In this document: piece after piece, positions 9,401 to 17,069 of the stretch
Position numbering within the stretch: position 1 is the first letter of the stretch
Layout: each line of letters opens with the position of its first letter
NCBI RefSeq assembly: GCF_009827325.1
Contig: NZ_WTYC01000001.1
Location: 310,001 to 374,000, forward strand
DNA from: Qipengyuania vulgaris
GTDB taxonomy: Bacteria; Pseudomonadota; Alphaproteobacteria; Sphingomonadales; Sphingomonadaceae
Length of the DNA stretch: 64,000 nt
Direction of reading: 5' to 3'
Notes under the pieces: model-generated
What the model was told of the DNA's origin: nothing
Database searches by the model: none
The model's input: the letters and a program-made list of their open reading frames with translations, nothing else
Program-made: the position numbers and the translations under genes

Positions 9401-9860
9401 GAAGGTCAACGGCCACTTCAAGCACCTGTTCGCGCGCCTGTTCGAAGGGGGCGAGGCGCATCTTGCCCTGATCGACAGCGACGATCCTCTCGAAGCGGGG
9501 CTCGAGATTTTCGCCCAGCCGCCGGGCAAGCGGCTCCAGTCGCTCACCCTGCTTTCGGGCGGCGAACAGGCGCTGACCGCAACGGCGTTGATTTTCGCTC
9601 TCTTCCTCACCAATCCCGCCCCGATCTGCGTGCTCGACGAAGTCGACGCACCGCTGGACGATGCCAATATCGACCGGTTCTGCGACCTGCTGGAGGCGAT
9701 GGTGAAGGAAACCGACACTCGCTATCTCATCGTCACCCACAACGCGGTCACCATGAGCCGGATGCACAGACTGTTCGGCGTAACGATGATCGAGAAAGGC
9801 ATCAGCCGGTTGGTAAGCGTGGACCTGGGCGGGGCCGAGGAACTTCTGGCCGCGGAATAG
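6438..9860 (+). CDS. smc: Chromosome segregation protein SMC
   Basis: 1140-aa SMC ATPase that compacts chromosomes and helps segregate origins, normally with ScpA and ScpB. Walker A GPNGCGKS is at residues 31-38. Long Ala/Glu/Arg-rich coiled coils flank a hinge around residues 520-620. The ABC signature LSGGEQ is near residue 1040 and Walker B (CVLDEVDAPLDD) near 1065. Length and order are standard. The high-GC coiled coils create long antisense open frames that are not genes. It is the last gene of the dciA side; no scpA or scpB is in the window. Confidence 0.97.
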   Translation: MLIKQLRLSGFKSFVEPSTLRIEPGLTGVVGPNGCGKSNLLEAIRWVMGENSPKSMRSGGMEDVIFAGTASRPPRDFAEVVLSAEDDDGEELEVVRRIERGAGSAYRVNGRDVRAKDVALTFADAATGAHSPALVSQGKIAQVIAAKPTERRMMLEEAAGIAGLHVRRRDAESKLRQTETNLARLEDLMAGLDSQIASLRRQAKQAERYRKLSDEIKTAEARLVFARWRDAAAAADEAKKAAAQADTRVGEAQKAADEAQKAQREAAEKLSEAREEQADRRDDASAHGHRMASLTSQLEAAEQRLADLVRQKARLEEDRGDADRLTQDAAEALARLEKDLAASEKSLAADEERRPELVAQSEDAERASRTAELALAKATADNAGVEAEWRVVEAEVSQAKARLERIEAEARRMADQRAALASEDLEAAVSQARDTAENAAAQVEAKRAAIEDMQARKAGLQAQRDEAASAYSASKAKLSGVQREYDALKRDREARERAAAKRSGRQQAIDGVRAENGYERAAASALGRDGKALLGLPDDGSEGRYWTGADTGKEVADSLVHHLVECPRELRAPLSLVHVTESDDGRKLAPGESLVTLDGQLRRWDGLVVRGEGAAEAARLEAENRFAELDTLVPDLQAAVDLAEARQSEASETLSNLQRELIAADRELSAASEAERQALRALDQAEAARERVAARLAELERAESEHADLVEAARSDLAAAETKRDALPDPAAGRASLEAARARNEAARIALQARAAELAAHDQSLAVARERTAAQRSDMANWQDRSGEAARRLSDMARRFEEIEEQRAIFAAKPEGLMREIEQGDTVRERLGAELAEAEKALHAASQAAQEADRAFAAANEALAEARENRAGLSARAENQDGRRIEMARISGERFQSPPPLLPKKFEFEEDSVKSADAEGEEMDRLTASRERIGPVNLVAAEELEKIESEHGTNAAEQEELREAVSRLRGSIGNLNREGRERLREAFEKVNGHFKHLFARLFEGGEAHLALIDSDDPLEAGLEIFAQPPGKRLQSLTLLSGGEQALTATALIFALFLTNPAPICVLDEVDAPLDDANIDRFCDLLEAMVKETDTRYLIVTHNAVTMSRMHRLFGVTMIEKGISRLVSVDLGGAEELLAAE

Positions 9861-10263
9861 GCAGCGGTTGGCGCTGGCGGGGCGTTTCAAAGCGGCAAAT
9901 CCAGCCGCCGCATGGTACGGGTAACGCAGTTTCCAGACCCGTGACTTTTCGCAGGCCTCTCGGTTTTTCAGGATGTTATGGGGATTTCCGGCGCAGGCAC
10001 TGTGACTTTTGAGAACGGGGTTCACTCCATGTCCCGACTATTGCGCGTGCCAAGGTTCGCGGCAGCGCGGCACATTGGCCGCGCGCAACTTCGGCCCATA
10101 TTGCCAAGCCTCGAAATCCTGAAACAGGCCCCGCATTACCGCGGCACGCGCGTGTAGGACAGAGGTGTTAGACGGCACAGGCTGACGGACGGCGACCCGC
10201 GCTCTGCGGGCTTGCCAGATCTGCTTTGTCGGTCGTGAAGCCACCCACCTCCGATCCCCGTCG

Positions 10264-10282
10264 CCCCGGGCTTGACCCGGGG
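10264..10282 (+). repeat. REP-like palindrome, copy 1
   Basis: CCCCGGGCTTGACCCGGGG: 7-bp arms around CTTGA. With copy 2 in inverse orientation it forms a doublet. The flanking GGTGCTT is shared by both copies, so the repeat unit is longer than the palindrome. Elements of this type, with a CTTGA core between C-rich and G-rich arms, are spread through many alphaproteobacterial intergenic regions. Confidence 0.7.
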
Positions 10283-10323
10283 CCGGTGCTTCACTTCAAT
10301 CCTGCCTACCAAGATAAGCACCA

Positions 10324-10342
10324 CCCCGGATCAAGTCCGGGG
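10324..10342 (-). repeat. REP-like palindrome, copy 2 (inverted)
   Basis: CCCCGGATCAAGTCCGGGG on the plus strand. Its reverse complement, CCCCGGACTTGATCCGGGG, differs from copy 1 at only two positions, and the adjoining GGTGCTT is also conserved. The copies are 41 bp apart and can form a larger cruciform or RNA stem. Confidence 0.7.
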
Positions 10343-10395
10343 TGACGAATGGTTTGTTGAGGGGGTGGAAAGCGTACATAGCCTAAAGCGCGCTT

Positions 10396-11112
10396 TCAAT
10401 TTTTACGTTCAACCAACTCTATCGCCGCACTCTGCCCAGAAAGTGCAGTCAGCGTGATTTGGGTCGGAGACGGCTGATAATCATTTATGATTCTATCGGC
10501 ACTTTGCTTCTCGCTCTCCGACATGCCTTCTGCAAACTCGCGAAGCCATTTCACTTGTTCTGGAGTTGCATCTTGTGTCTCAAGAAATAGTTGAAAGTAG
10601 GCGAAAGTCTTGACGGGATCAGGCGTAATGCCCTCAGCGCCATTGTGGATCGAGGCGTATGTTGCGAGCGCTTGCGGCCACCCTTGTTTGACGGCCCGCT
10701 CAAGCCAAGCGACCGCTTCATCCATATCTCCCCTTCGCGCATAGAGCGCTGCAACGTCCTGCTGAGCAAGCGCATACCCCGCCTTAGCAGCCACCAATTT
10801 GTGCTTGAGTGCCAAGGCGGCATTATCCTTGACCAGCCCACCGCCTTGGCCATCGTAGTAACAACCCAACTTGTAGGACCCGAGTGGGCTGCCTGCCTCA
10901 GCCGCTCGGCGAAACATCGCTAGCGCGGTTGATCTATCTTCATTCACCCCGCTGCCTGTATGATAGGCCATACCGAGGTGATAGGCGGCTTCTGAATTGC
11001 CTTCGGCCAATAGACGCTCAAGCGTTGCAATCAGCTCGTCTTGCGGTTGGGCGTTACCGCAAGCGGGAAGCGCGAGAAGTAGGGCCGCCAGAATGGATAA
11101 ATGTTTGGGCAT
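10396..11112 (-). CDS. Sel1-repeat (TPR-like) lipoprotein
   Basis: 238-aa lipoprotein beginning MPKHLSILAALLLALPAC, so the lipobox Cys is residue 18. The body consists of Sel1/TPR-like repeats: EAAYHLGMAYHTGSG, SPLGSYKLGCYYDGQGGG, YALAQQDVAALYARRGD and WPQALATYASIHNGAEG. Such proteins are scaffolds, but no partner is suggested by context. An ATG 13 codons upstream exists (11151) but would place polar residues before the signal. Base composition is visibly more AT-rich than in the neighbours, and it sits beside the REP doublet, so recent gain is possible. Confidence 0.75.
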   Translation of the reverse strand: MPKHLSILAALLLALPACGNAQPQDELIATLERLLAEGNSEAAYHLGMAYHTGSGVNEDRSTALAMFRRAAEAGSPLGSYKLGCYYDGQGGGLVKDNAALALKHKLVAAKAGYALAQQDVAALYARRGDMDEAVAWLERAVKQGWPQALATYASIHNGAEGITPDPVKTFAYFQLFLETQDATPEQVKWLREFAEGMSESEKQSADRIINDYQPSPTQITLTALSGQSAAIELVERKN

Positions 11113-11196
11113 CAAATAAGCCCCCGCGACTAGATTGGATGAATTTTCCATTGTCCGCTATGGCGTCGCAAGCGGAAAAAGGCTCCGCCATTCCCC

Positions 11197-11565
11197 TCAG
11201 CCCGCCAGAGCGGCGTGCAAGTCCATCCGGATAGCTTTCAGCTTTGCCAGCACGTCGCCGCTAACAGACGCTTCCGCCGCAGCCGATACTTCCGCGGCGG
11301 CCTGCTGGTCGGGCGCACCGCGCAGGGCGGCTTTTGCGCCCTTGAGGGTATAGCCTTCGCGGTTCACCAGCCGGTCGATACGTTCGACCAGCACCACGTC
11401 TTCCGCACGGTAATAGCGCCGCCCACCGCTGCGCTTCAGCGGTTTGAGCTGGGGGAACTGCTGTTCCCAGTACCGCAGGACATGCGCCTTGATACCGGTC
11501 GCCTTGGCGACCTCGCCAATGGTGCGGAGGGCACCGCTTTCCTTGTGATCGTCGAACTCGGCCAT
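11197..11565 (-). CDS. MerR-family transcriptional regulator
   Basis: 122-aa regulator with an N-terminal MerR winged HTH: TIGEVAKATGIKAHVLRYWEQ, then the FPQLKPLKRSGGRRYYR wing and a short dimerisation helix. It has no C-terminal effector domain and no metal-binding cysteines, unlike MerR or SoxR proper. It follows ihfA by 19 nt on the same strand. This ihfA-merR arrangement is standard in alphaproteobacteria, and the regulon is generally unknown. Confidence 0.9.
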   Translation of the reverse strand: MAEFDDHKESGALRTIGEVAKATGIKAHVLRYWEQQFPQLKPLKRSGGRRYYRAEDVVLVERIDRLVNREGYTLKGAKAALRGAPDQQAAAEVSAAAEASVSGDVLAKLKAIRMDLHAALAG

Positions 11566-11584
11566 GGAGGCGACGCTAACAGTT

Positions 11585-11893
11585 TCAGAAACTGTTGGCG
11601 ATACGCTCTTTCAAAAGCTGGCTGGCGCGGAAAGTCATGACGCGGCGCGGCGTGATCGGCACTTCGATCCCGGTCTTGGGGTTGCGCCCGATGCGTTCCT
11701 TCTTGTCGCGAAGGACGAAGCTTCCGAAACCGGAAATCTTGACGTTTTCACCCCGGGCAAGCGCATCGCACATCCTGGCGAGAATCTCTTCCACCAGATC
11801 GAGCGATTCCGCGCGGCTAAGCCCCATTTTGCGGTTGATCGTCTCGGCCAAATCTGCGCGGGTCAATGTACCCACGGAACGCATCATATCCAT
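11585..11893 (-). CDS. ihfA: Integration host factor subunit alpha
   Basis: 102-aa HU/IHF-family DNA-bending protein. It has the N-terminal dimerisation helices ([21 protein letters not shown]) and the DNA-binding arm with [12 protein letters not shown] and the intercalating proline, followed by the final helix. It pairs with IhfB to bend DNA at specific sites in recombination, replication and transcription. The first ATG is close to the GGGGAAGG ribosome-binding site; the ATG two codons later (protein MMRSVG) has more usual spacing. Located between fabH and the MerR gene on the same strand. Confidence 0.93.
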   Translation of the reverse strand: MDMMRSVGTLTRADLAETINRKMGLSRAESLDLVEEILARMCDALARGENVKISGFGSFVLRDKKERIGRNPKTGIEVPITPRRVMTFRASQLLKERIANSF

Positions 11894-11953
11894 TTATCCT
11901 TCCCCTCAGTGGCGACCCTGAGTGGAGTGCGACTTTATCGAAGTAACCTTGGA

Positions 11954-11982
11954 TATTTAACAGCTTGCCGCGATTCGCACAA
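11954..11982 (-). promoter_or_regulatory. Possible sigma-70-type promoter for ihfA
   Basis: On the minus strand TTGTGC and TAAATA are separated by 17 nt, with the -10 box about 60 bp upstream of the ihfA start in the 117-bp fabH-ihfA gap. Match and spacing are reasonable, but there is no experimental support. Confidence 0.35.
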
Positions 11983-12010
11983 TGGAGCGACCCTATAAAT
12001 CTATCAAAAG

Positions 12011-12976
12011 TTATAATCGGGCCAGCGTGGCGCCCCAGGTGAACCCGCCGCCCATCGCTTCGAACATCACCATATCACCCGATTTGATGCGTCCATCCTT
12101 GCGGGCCACGTCGAATGCCAGCGGCACCGAAGCGGCCGAGGTATTGGCATGCTGGTCCACCGTCACCACGATCTTGTCCGTCGAAAGGCCGAGCTTGCGG
12201 GCGGTTGCATCGAGGATGCGCGCATTGGCCTGGTGCGGTACGACCCAGTCGATTTCCTGCGCGGTTATCCCGGCATCGCCGAGCACTTCATTGAGCACGT
12301 CGGCGAGGTTCACCACGGCATGGCGAAAGACCTCGCGGCCTTTCATGCGCAGTTTGCCGACCTCGCCCGTGGTTGACGGACCCCCGTCGACATAGAGCAG
12401 GTCCTTGTGCTCGCCATCGGCATGCAGGCGAGTGGCGAGAATGCCGGGGCCGTCCTCGGCCACATCCTGCGCTTCGAGAACTACCGCGCCCGCCCCGTCA
12501 CCGAAGAGCACGCAAGTGGTGCGGTCTTCCCAGTCGAGGATCCGGCTGAAGGTTTCCGCGCCGATCACCAGGGCCTTGGTCGCCATGCCGGTGCGCAGCA
12601 GCGAATCGGCGGTGGCGAGCGCATAGAGGAAGCCGGAGCACACGGCCTGCACGTCGAACGCCACTCCGCCGCGGCAACCCAAGGCTTGCTGGACCTGCGT
12701 GGCGGAGGCCGGGAATGTATGGTCGGGTGTTGCGGTGGCGAGGATGATCAATCCAATTTCGCTGGCATCCACGCCGGCATCGGCGAGCGCCTTGCGGGCC
12801 GCATCGGTAGCGAGCGTGGACGTCGTTTCGCCCTCGCCAGCGATATAGCGCTGCCGGATTCCCGTGCGCTCGACGATCCATTCGTCCGTGGTATCGACGC
12901 GGGCTTCGAGGTCGGCATTGGTCACGCAATCCCGGGGGAGCGAGCTGCCGCTGCCGGTGATGACCGAACGGATCAT
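12011..12976 (-). CDS. fabH: 3-oxoacyl-[ACP] synthase III (FabH)
   Basis: Condenses acetyl-CoA with malonyl-ACP to start type II fatty-acid synthesis. In this 321-aa protein the catalytic triad is Cys113 ([11 protein letters not shown]), His248 ([10 protein letters not shown]) and Asn278 ([13 protein letters not shown]), at the usual spacing. The start ([10 protein letters not shown]) overlaps the plsX stop as ATGA, so the two are translationally coupled. The open frame continues upstream within plsX but that part is not fabH-like. Confidence 0.97.
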   Translation of the reverse strand: MIRSVITGSGSSLPRDCVTNADLEARVDTTDEWIVERTGIRQRYIAGEGETTSTLATDAARKALADAGVDASEIGLIILATATPDHTFPASATQVQQALGCRGGVAFDVQAVCSGFLYALATADSLLRTGMATKALVIGAETFSRILDWEDRTTCVLFGDGAGAVVLEAQDVAEDGPGILATRLHADGEHKDLLYVDGGPSTTGEVGKLRMKGREVFRHAVVNLADVLNEVLGDAGITAQEIDWVVPHQANARILDATARKLGLSTDKIVVTVDQHANTSAASVPLAFDVARKDGRIKSGDMVMFEAMGGGFTWGATLARL

Positions 12977-14010
12977 TTCGCGCCCAGGCTCATCGTGTCG
13001 ATGGCGCTGAGGTCCTTGGCGATACGGTTGGTGATATCGTCTTCCAGCAGGCGTGCCGCCACTTCGACGGCATTGGCCACGCCCTTCGCATTGGCGCTGC
13101 CGTGGCTTTTCACCACCACGCCATTGAGGCCGAGGAAGACCGCGCCATTGTGGTTGTTGGGGTCGAGATGATGCTTCAGCAGCTCGGTTGCCGGGCGCGA
13201 AACCAGGAAGCCGATCTTGGACCGCAGGGAGGAAGAAAATGCACTGCGGAGCAGGTCGGTCACGAACCGCGCCGCGCCCTCGATCGCCTTCAGGGCGATG
13301 TTGCCCGAAAAGCCGTCGCAAACCACCACGTCGCATTCGCCGCGGTTGATTTTGTCCGCTTCGACATAGCCTTCGAAGTCCATCGCAAGGCCTTCGGCAG
13401 CGCGCAGCCGGTCTGCCGCGGCCTGGATGTCTTCGGTGCCCTTGGTTTCTTCGGTGCCGATATTGAGCAGACGCACTCGCGGCCGTTCGCGACCGGTTAC
13501 GATGCGGGAATAGGCTGCACCCATGATCGCAAACTGGACGAGGTTGTGCGGATCGCATTCGCGGTTCGCGCCGAGATCGAGCATGATGACATCGTCATCC
13601 GTGAGTGTCGGCAAAAGGGCGGCAAGAGCAGGCCGGTCGAGCCCCGGCATGGTGCGCAGTGCAAGCTTGCTCATCGCCATCAGCGCGCCGGTATTACCGG
13701 CCGATACGGCGGCACCAGCCTCGCCCCGCTTCACCGCATCGACCGTGAGCCCCATGCTGGTGGTCTTGGCGCGGCGAAGTGCCCTGGAAGGCTTTTCGTC
13801 ACCCCCGACCACATCCTCGCAATGCAGAATCTCGCTCGCTCCGGACATGCCGGGGTGATCTGCAAGCGCAGCCCTGATCTGCGTTTCATCGCCGACCAGC
13901 AGGAACTTGAATCGATCGTGACGCCTGCGCGCAAGCGCGGCGCCTTCGATCATCACGCGAACGCCTTCATCACCGCCCATCGCGTCAATGGCGATACGCG
14001 GCAAACTCAT
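12973..14010 (-). CDS. plsX: Phosphate acyltransferase PlsX
   Basis: Makes acyl-phosphate from acyl-ACP for the PlsX/PlsY route of phospholipid synthesis. The 345-aa protein opens with the hallmark [11 protein letters not shown] and contains [28 protein letters not shown] and [15 protein letters not shown], all typical of the family. It is peripheral to the inner membrane. It lies 26 nt after rpmF and overlaps fabH by 4 nt, forming the conserved rpmF-plsX-fabH unit. Confidence 0.97.
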   Translation of the reverse strand: MSLPRIAIDAMGGDEGVRVMIEGAALARRRHDRFKFLLVGDETQIRAALADHPGMSGASEILHCEDVVGGDEKPSRALRRAKTTSMGLTVDAVKRGEAGAAVSAGNTGALMAMSKLALRTMPGLDRPALAALLPTLTDDDVIMLDLGANRECDPHNLVQFAIMGAAYSRIVTGRERPRVRLLNIGTEETKGTEDIQAAADRLRAAEGLAMDFEGYVEADKINRGECDVVVCDGFSGNIALKAIEGAARFVTDLLRSAFSSSLRSKIGFLVSRPATELLKHHLDPNNHNGAVFLGLNGVVVKSHGSANAKGVANAVEVAARLLEDDITNRIAKDLSAIDTMSLGAK

Positions 14011-14036
14011 GACGTTCTCCGAATCAAGCTAGAGGC

Positions 14037-14219
14037 TTAAAGACCCTCGGGTGCGATAACTTCGCGCCCGTTGTAGTAGCCGCAATGCGGGCAGAGGTTG
14101 TGCGGACGCTTCAGCTCGCCGCAGTTCGAACACTCGTGATGAGCTTCGACCTTGAGCGAATCATGCGAACGACGGTTGCCGCGGCGGTGTGGCGATACTT
14201 TTCTCTTGGGGACGGCCAT
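14037..14219 (-). CDS. rpmF: 50S ribosomal protein L32
   Basis: 60-aa L32 with the standard basic start ([17 protein letters not shown]) and a zinc-ribbon pair CSNC / CPHC. It heads the lipid-synthesis unit with plsX and fabH. The DUF177/YceD gene often found just upstream of rpmF is not present; the next gene upstream is a divergent MAPEG gene. Confidence 0.97.
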   Translation of the reverse strand: MAVPKRKVSPHRRGNRRSHDSLKVEAHHECSNCGELKRPHNLCPHCGYYNGREVIAPEGL

Positions 14220-14458
14220 CTCGGCACCTGTTCCTCAAACAATTTCAGTCAATTTCGGTGGCCGCCCTAGGGGAAGGTCCGGCAACGCACAAGAGCGCGG
14301 TGGCGACGAACTTCCCGACCGTGACGGTGAAGGCGCGCGCTATAGCGATTTCTGCGGAGTATGCAAGCGGAGCGGAGGATAATCGTGGCAGGTCGATTGC
14401 TGGCCCGAACCGGAGGCTCTAGCCATTGCAGCATGGGCTCGCAAAGGGGAGAATTTCA

Positions 14459-14857
14459 ATGGGTATCGTCCTTCCGGTCACGCTGACCGCCGCCGCGGCT
14501 GCCGCGATCATCAACCTGTGGCTTTCGATACGCGTCGGGCAGATGCGCATAAAGCACAAGGTTTCCATCGGAGACGATGCGGGCGGCCCGCTTACCGCGC
14601 GAATGCGGGCGCAGCTCAACTTTGTCGAGAATACCGCCTTCGTTCTGGTGCTGATCGCGGCCATCGAGCTTTCGGGCCATGGTGATCGCTGGCTCGCATG
14701 GGTCGCAGCCATCTACATGCTGGGACGCGTGGCGCACGGATTCGGAATGGACGGCGGGACGCTCGGCAAGGGACGTTCCGCGGGCGTCATCATAACCATG
14801 GTGACCCAGCTCGGCCTCGCCCTAGTGGCGGTGCTGATAACGCTCGGATTGATGTAA
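14459..14857 (+). CDS. MAPEG-family membrane protein
   Basis: 132-aa protein with four hydrophobic helices and the MAPEG-type core RMRAQLNFVENTAFVLVL, followed by MLGRVAHGFGM. MAPEG proteins include microsomal glutathione transferases and leukotriene synthases; bacterial members are mostly of unknown substrate. The start at 14459 has a good GGGGAG ribosome-binding site 7 nt upstream. It is divergent from rpmF and convergent with the metallo-hydrolase, leaving a 6-bp gap. Confidence 0.85.
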   Translation: MGIVLPVTLTAAAAAAIINLWLSIRVGQMRIKHKVSIGDDAGGPLTARMRAQLNFVENTAFVLVLIAAIELSGHGDRWLAWVAAIYMLGRVAHGFGMDGGTLGKGRSAGVIITMVTQLGLALVAVLITLGLM

Positions 14858-14863
14858 CCGGAG

Positions 14864-15532
14864 CTAGGCCAGCGCCGCGTCGCTGACGAAGGCGTTGGTC
14901 TTGCGCTCCTGCCCGAAGGTGCTGGTGGGGCCGTGGCCGGGAATGAAGGTCACATCGTCGCCCAGCGGCCAGAGTTTCTTGGTGATTGCATCGATCAGGT
15001 CCTGATGGTTTCCCATCGGGAAATCGGTGCGCCCAATGCTGCCCTGGAAGAGGACGTCGCCCACCACGGCGAACTTGCTCGGTCGGTGAAAAAAGACCAC
15101 GTGGCCAGGCGTGTGGCCTGGGCAGTGGATCACCTCGAGAGTCAGGTCGCCCACCGTCACCGTGTCGCCATCCTCGAGCCAGCGATCGGGTTCGAAAACC
15201 TGCGAATTCATGCCGTAGCGCGCGCCGTCTTCATCGAGGCGGCTGATCCAGAACCGGTCCGCCTCATGCGGGCCTTCGATCGGCAGGCCCAGTTCCTTGG
15301 CCAGCACGCCCGCTTCACCGCAATGGTCCATATGACCATGGGTGATCAGGATTTTCTCAAGCTCGACCCCGCTTTTCGCGACGGCCGCCTTCAGCTTGTC
15401 GAGATCGCCCCCGGGATCGATCAATGCTCCCCGGTTGGTCGAGGTGCACCAGATCAGCGAACAGTTCTGCTGGAGAGGCGTTACCGGCACGATACCGGCT
15501 TTCATCGGAGGGGTTGAAGGCGTTTGGGTCAT
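14864..15532 (-). CDS. Metallo-beta-lactamase-fold hydrolase (glyoxalase II/YcbL-like)
   Basis: 222-aa MBL-fold protein. The metal motif HGHMDHCGE lies near residue 66. Later ligands are CPGHTPGHVVF (His), VVGDVLFQGSIGRTD (Asp) and FIPGHGPTST (His). The GSIGRTDFP segment is characteristic of the YcbL-like thioesterase group related to glyoxalase II. There is no signal peptide, so it is cytosolic. Substrate is not determined by sequence. Confidence 0.87.
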   Translation of the reverse strand: MTQTPSTPPMKAGIVPVTPLQQNCSLIWCTSTNRGALIDPGGDLDKLKAAVAKSGVELEKILITHGHMDHCGEAGVLAKELGLPIEGPHEADRFWISRLDEDGARYGMNSQVFEPDRWLEDGDTVTVGDLTLEVIHCPGHTPGHVVFFHRPSKFAVVGDVLFQGSIGRTDFPMGNHQDLIDAITKKLWPLGDDVTFIPGHGPTSTFGQERKTNAFVSDAALA

Positions 15533-15606
15533 GCGGGCCTATGTGAGATACGCGCCGACTTGTCGCAAGTGCGCATTCCGGGGATCTTCGATAGGCCCGC
15601 GATCGC

Positions 15607-15936
15607 TTACCTCAGATTGAAATCGACAACCCGTCCGTCCGCGCGGAAAACGCAGGTGAATTCGTCGCGATTACGATCGCGGCTGTCGATCCGGCCGTAG
15701 ACATAGACGTAGTCCCGGTCTCGCTGGTCAACCCGTTCGATGCGGACTCGTCCGTAGCGCGAACCTTCTCGCCCGCAGGCGTTGGCTGCAGCACGTTCGA
15801 ATTCGCTACCGGCATTGTAACCGTAATCATCGCCGCCGAGGATATCGCCCAGAAGGCCGCCATTGCTGCCGTAAGTGGCGCAGCCGCCGAGAAGGACAGT
15901 GCCGGCCAGGGCGACGGGAATGAGGGTCTTGCGCAT
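15607..15936 (-). CDS. Small lipoprotein of unknown function
   Basis: 109 aa beginning MRKTLIPVALAGTVLLGGC, a clear lipobox with Cys19. A Gly-rich stretch (NGGLLGDILGGDDYGYN) follows, then a compact domain with two further cysteines (NACGREGSRYGRVRIERV and DEFTCVFRADGRVVDF) that may form a disulfide. Proteins of this outline are common in Sphingomonadales, but I know of no assigned function. An upstream ATG at 15975 would spoil the signal sequence. Confidence 0.7.
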   Translation of the reverse strand: MRKTLIPVALAGTVLLGGCATYGSNGGLLGDILGGDDYGYNAGSEFERAAANACGREGSRYGRVRIERVDQRDRDYVYVYGRIDSRDRNRDEFTCVFRADGRVVDFNLR

Positions 15937-16050
15937 CGTTGTTCTCCATGTCTGACCCCGCCGCGCCGTCCTCACGCGGGGTTTCAGGGGACATACGGAC
16001 CCGGCAAGCGATTGTTCCTTTTGGGAGAAGTTCTTGCGGATGAGCCCGAA

Positions 16051-16689
16051 CTATATGCGGCCACCTTTCCAGACCACCCTGCCGATCACCTCGACATCCT
16101 CGCGGGCAAGCTCGATCGGGGCATAGGCGTCATTGGCGCTGATCAGGGCGATGCGCCCGGGCGCGCTGGCCTGCACCTGCTTGACGTGAAGCGCATCGCC
16201 GATGCGCACCACATGGACGCCTTCGCCAGCGCGCTTGTTGCGATCGACGAATATCTCGTCGCCGCTGCGCAAGGTCGGCTCCATACTGTCGCCCTCGACC
16301 CGGATGGCGGTGAGATCGGCACCTTCGAGGCCCATCTCGCGCAGCCAGCGGCGACTGAAACGGAAGCTGTCGAAGGAAATTTCCTCCGCTGAAAAGGCCC
16401 CAGGCCCTGCCGAAGCCCCAAGTGCCAGACGCGGAACAGCGATGAAATCCTCCGACTCGCGTCGAGGCGAATGCCCGGGATCCGCGCCCAGTTCGACTTC
16501 GGCCACACCGAAGAATTCGGCCAGGCGGCGGCGATCGGCTTCTTCCAGTTTGCGCGGGCTCCCCTTGCGGACGAACTGCTGCAGGTAACTGGGATTGCGG
16601 CCCAACATGGCGGAGAGGGACGCGAGACTGGTGCGACTCTTCTCGGTCAGTTCGACCAGCCGGGAACGGTCCGGGCTCATGCCATCCAT
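16051..16689 (-). CDS. S24-family (LexA/CI-like) HTH regulator with autopeptidase domain
   Basis: 212-aa protein. An N-terminal HTH-like region (TSLASLSAMLGRNPSYLQQFVRKG) is followed by a linker and a C-terminal S24 signal-peptidase-like domain with nucleophile Ser135 (EGDSMEPTL) and general base Lys170 (LHVKQVQ). Proteins of this build cleave themselves at an Ala-Gly-type bond when stimulated, as LexA and phage CI do. I see no obvious Ala-Gly but a GAFSAEE stretch in the linker. The intergenic region upstream contains two palindromes of the half-site TCCTA, plausible autoregulatory operators shared with the divergent gene pair. Confidence 0.85.
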   Translation of the reverse strand: MDGMSPDRSRLVELTEKSRTSLASLSAMLGRNPSYLQQFVRKGSPRKLEEADRRRLAEFFGVAEVELGADPGHSPRRESEDFIAVPRLALGASAGPGAFSAEEISFDSFRFSRRWLREMGLEGADLTAIRVEGDSMEPTLRSGDEIFVDRNKRAGEGVHVVRIGDALHVKQVQASAPGRIALISANDAYAPIELAREDVEVIGRVVWKGGRI

Positions 16690-16745
16690 AGATTGCTCCT
16701 TCCGCCGCCCAAGCCCCCAACCTCATTGATCGGCGGCCCATACGA

Positions 16746-16772
16746 GAAAATTCCTATAGCATAGGATTTTTC
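16746..16772. promoter_or_regulatory. Palindromic operator 1 (TCCTAT-AGC-ATAGGA)
   Basis: A 15-nt palindrome TCCTATAGCATAGGA (16752-16766) extended by GAAAA on one side and TTTTC on the other; only the central bases and one flanking pair fail to match. It lies about 60 bp from the S24-regulator start and 70-85 bp from the divergent gene, the right place for an autorepressor site. Confidence 0.6.
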
Positions 16773-16786
16773 CTAGACAAGTAGGA
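16771..16786. promoter_or_regulatory. Operator 2 with the same half-site (TCCTA-N6-TAGGA)
   Basis: TCCTA at 16771-16775 and TAGGA at 16782-16786 repeat the half-site of operator 1 with a 6-nt spacer. The two centres are about 19-20 bp apart, close to two helical turns, so two dimers could bind on the same face. Confidence 0.5.
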
Positions 16787-16856
16787 TTTGGACTGGAACG
16801 AATCAGGAACAGGGCGAGCGATTCGCCAACCGGATACAGCCATGGGGAGCACAAAC

Positions 16857-17069
16857 ATGTTGATCCGCAGCATCGAGCAATTTCTTCGCGTCCACGATAT
16901 GCCGCCGACCAAGTTCGGCCGCCTTGCCGCACATGATCCGCGCTTCGTCCTCGATCTCAGGATGGGCCGCGAACCGCGCGGCCAGACCGAAGCGCGCATC
17001 CGCGGTTTTATGTCCGGTTTCGAGGCGGCCTGCGGCGAATCCTCGCGGGAGTCGCTCCATGTCCAGTGA
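16857..17069 (+). CDS. Small unknown protein, HTH-like, divergent from the S24 regulator
   Basis: 70 aa from the chosen ATG (MLIRSIEQFLRVH); an ATG at 16842 is also possible. The segment MPPTKFGRLAAHDPRFVLD then LRMGREP resembles the helix-turn-helix style of short alphaproteobacterial regulators (a conserved Phe-Gly-Arg, Asp-Pro, Leu-Arg-x-Gly-Arg pattern), but I cannot name a family. It overlaps the next gene by 11 nt and faces the S24 regulator across a 167-bp region with two palindromes. Confidence 0.55.
   Translation: MLIRSIEQFLRVHDMPPTKFGRLAAHDPRFVLDLRMGREPRGQTEARIRGFMSGFEAACGESSRESLHVQ

Larger units (their letters stand above)
9861..10395. other. Gene-free stretch between smc and the Sel1 lipoprotein
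   Basis: About 535 bp with no convincing coding sequence. It holds a REP-like doublet (two inverted 19-nt imperfect palindromes at 10264-10282 and 10324-10342) and a small hairpin CCCGC-GCTCT-GCGGG near 10196-10210. Short open frames here (for example ATG 10030 to TAG near 10158, 42 codons) match nothing I recognise and lack a good ribosome-binding site. No clear terminator for smc is visible. Confidence 0.6.

Noticed and set aside
5619-9718. Long open frames antisense to the DsbA-like genes and smc
   Set aside because: They arise from high GC and Ala/Glu/Arg-rich coding on the other strand; proteins are low in complexity and match no family.
10030-10158. 42-codon open frame in the smc-Sel1 gap
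   Set aside because: No ribosome-binding site and no recognisable sequence; the stretch looks intergenic.
12977-13558. Upstream extension of the fabH frame
   Set aside because: It lies inside plsX and is not fabH-like; the ATGA coupling to plsX marks the true start.
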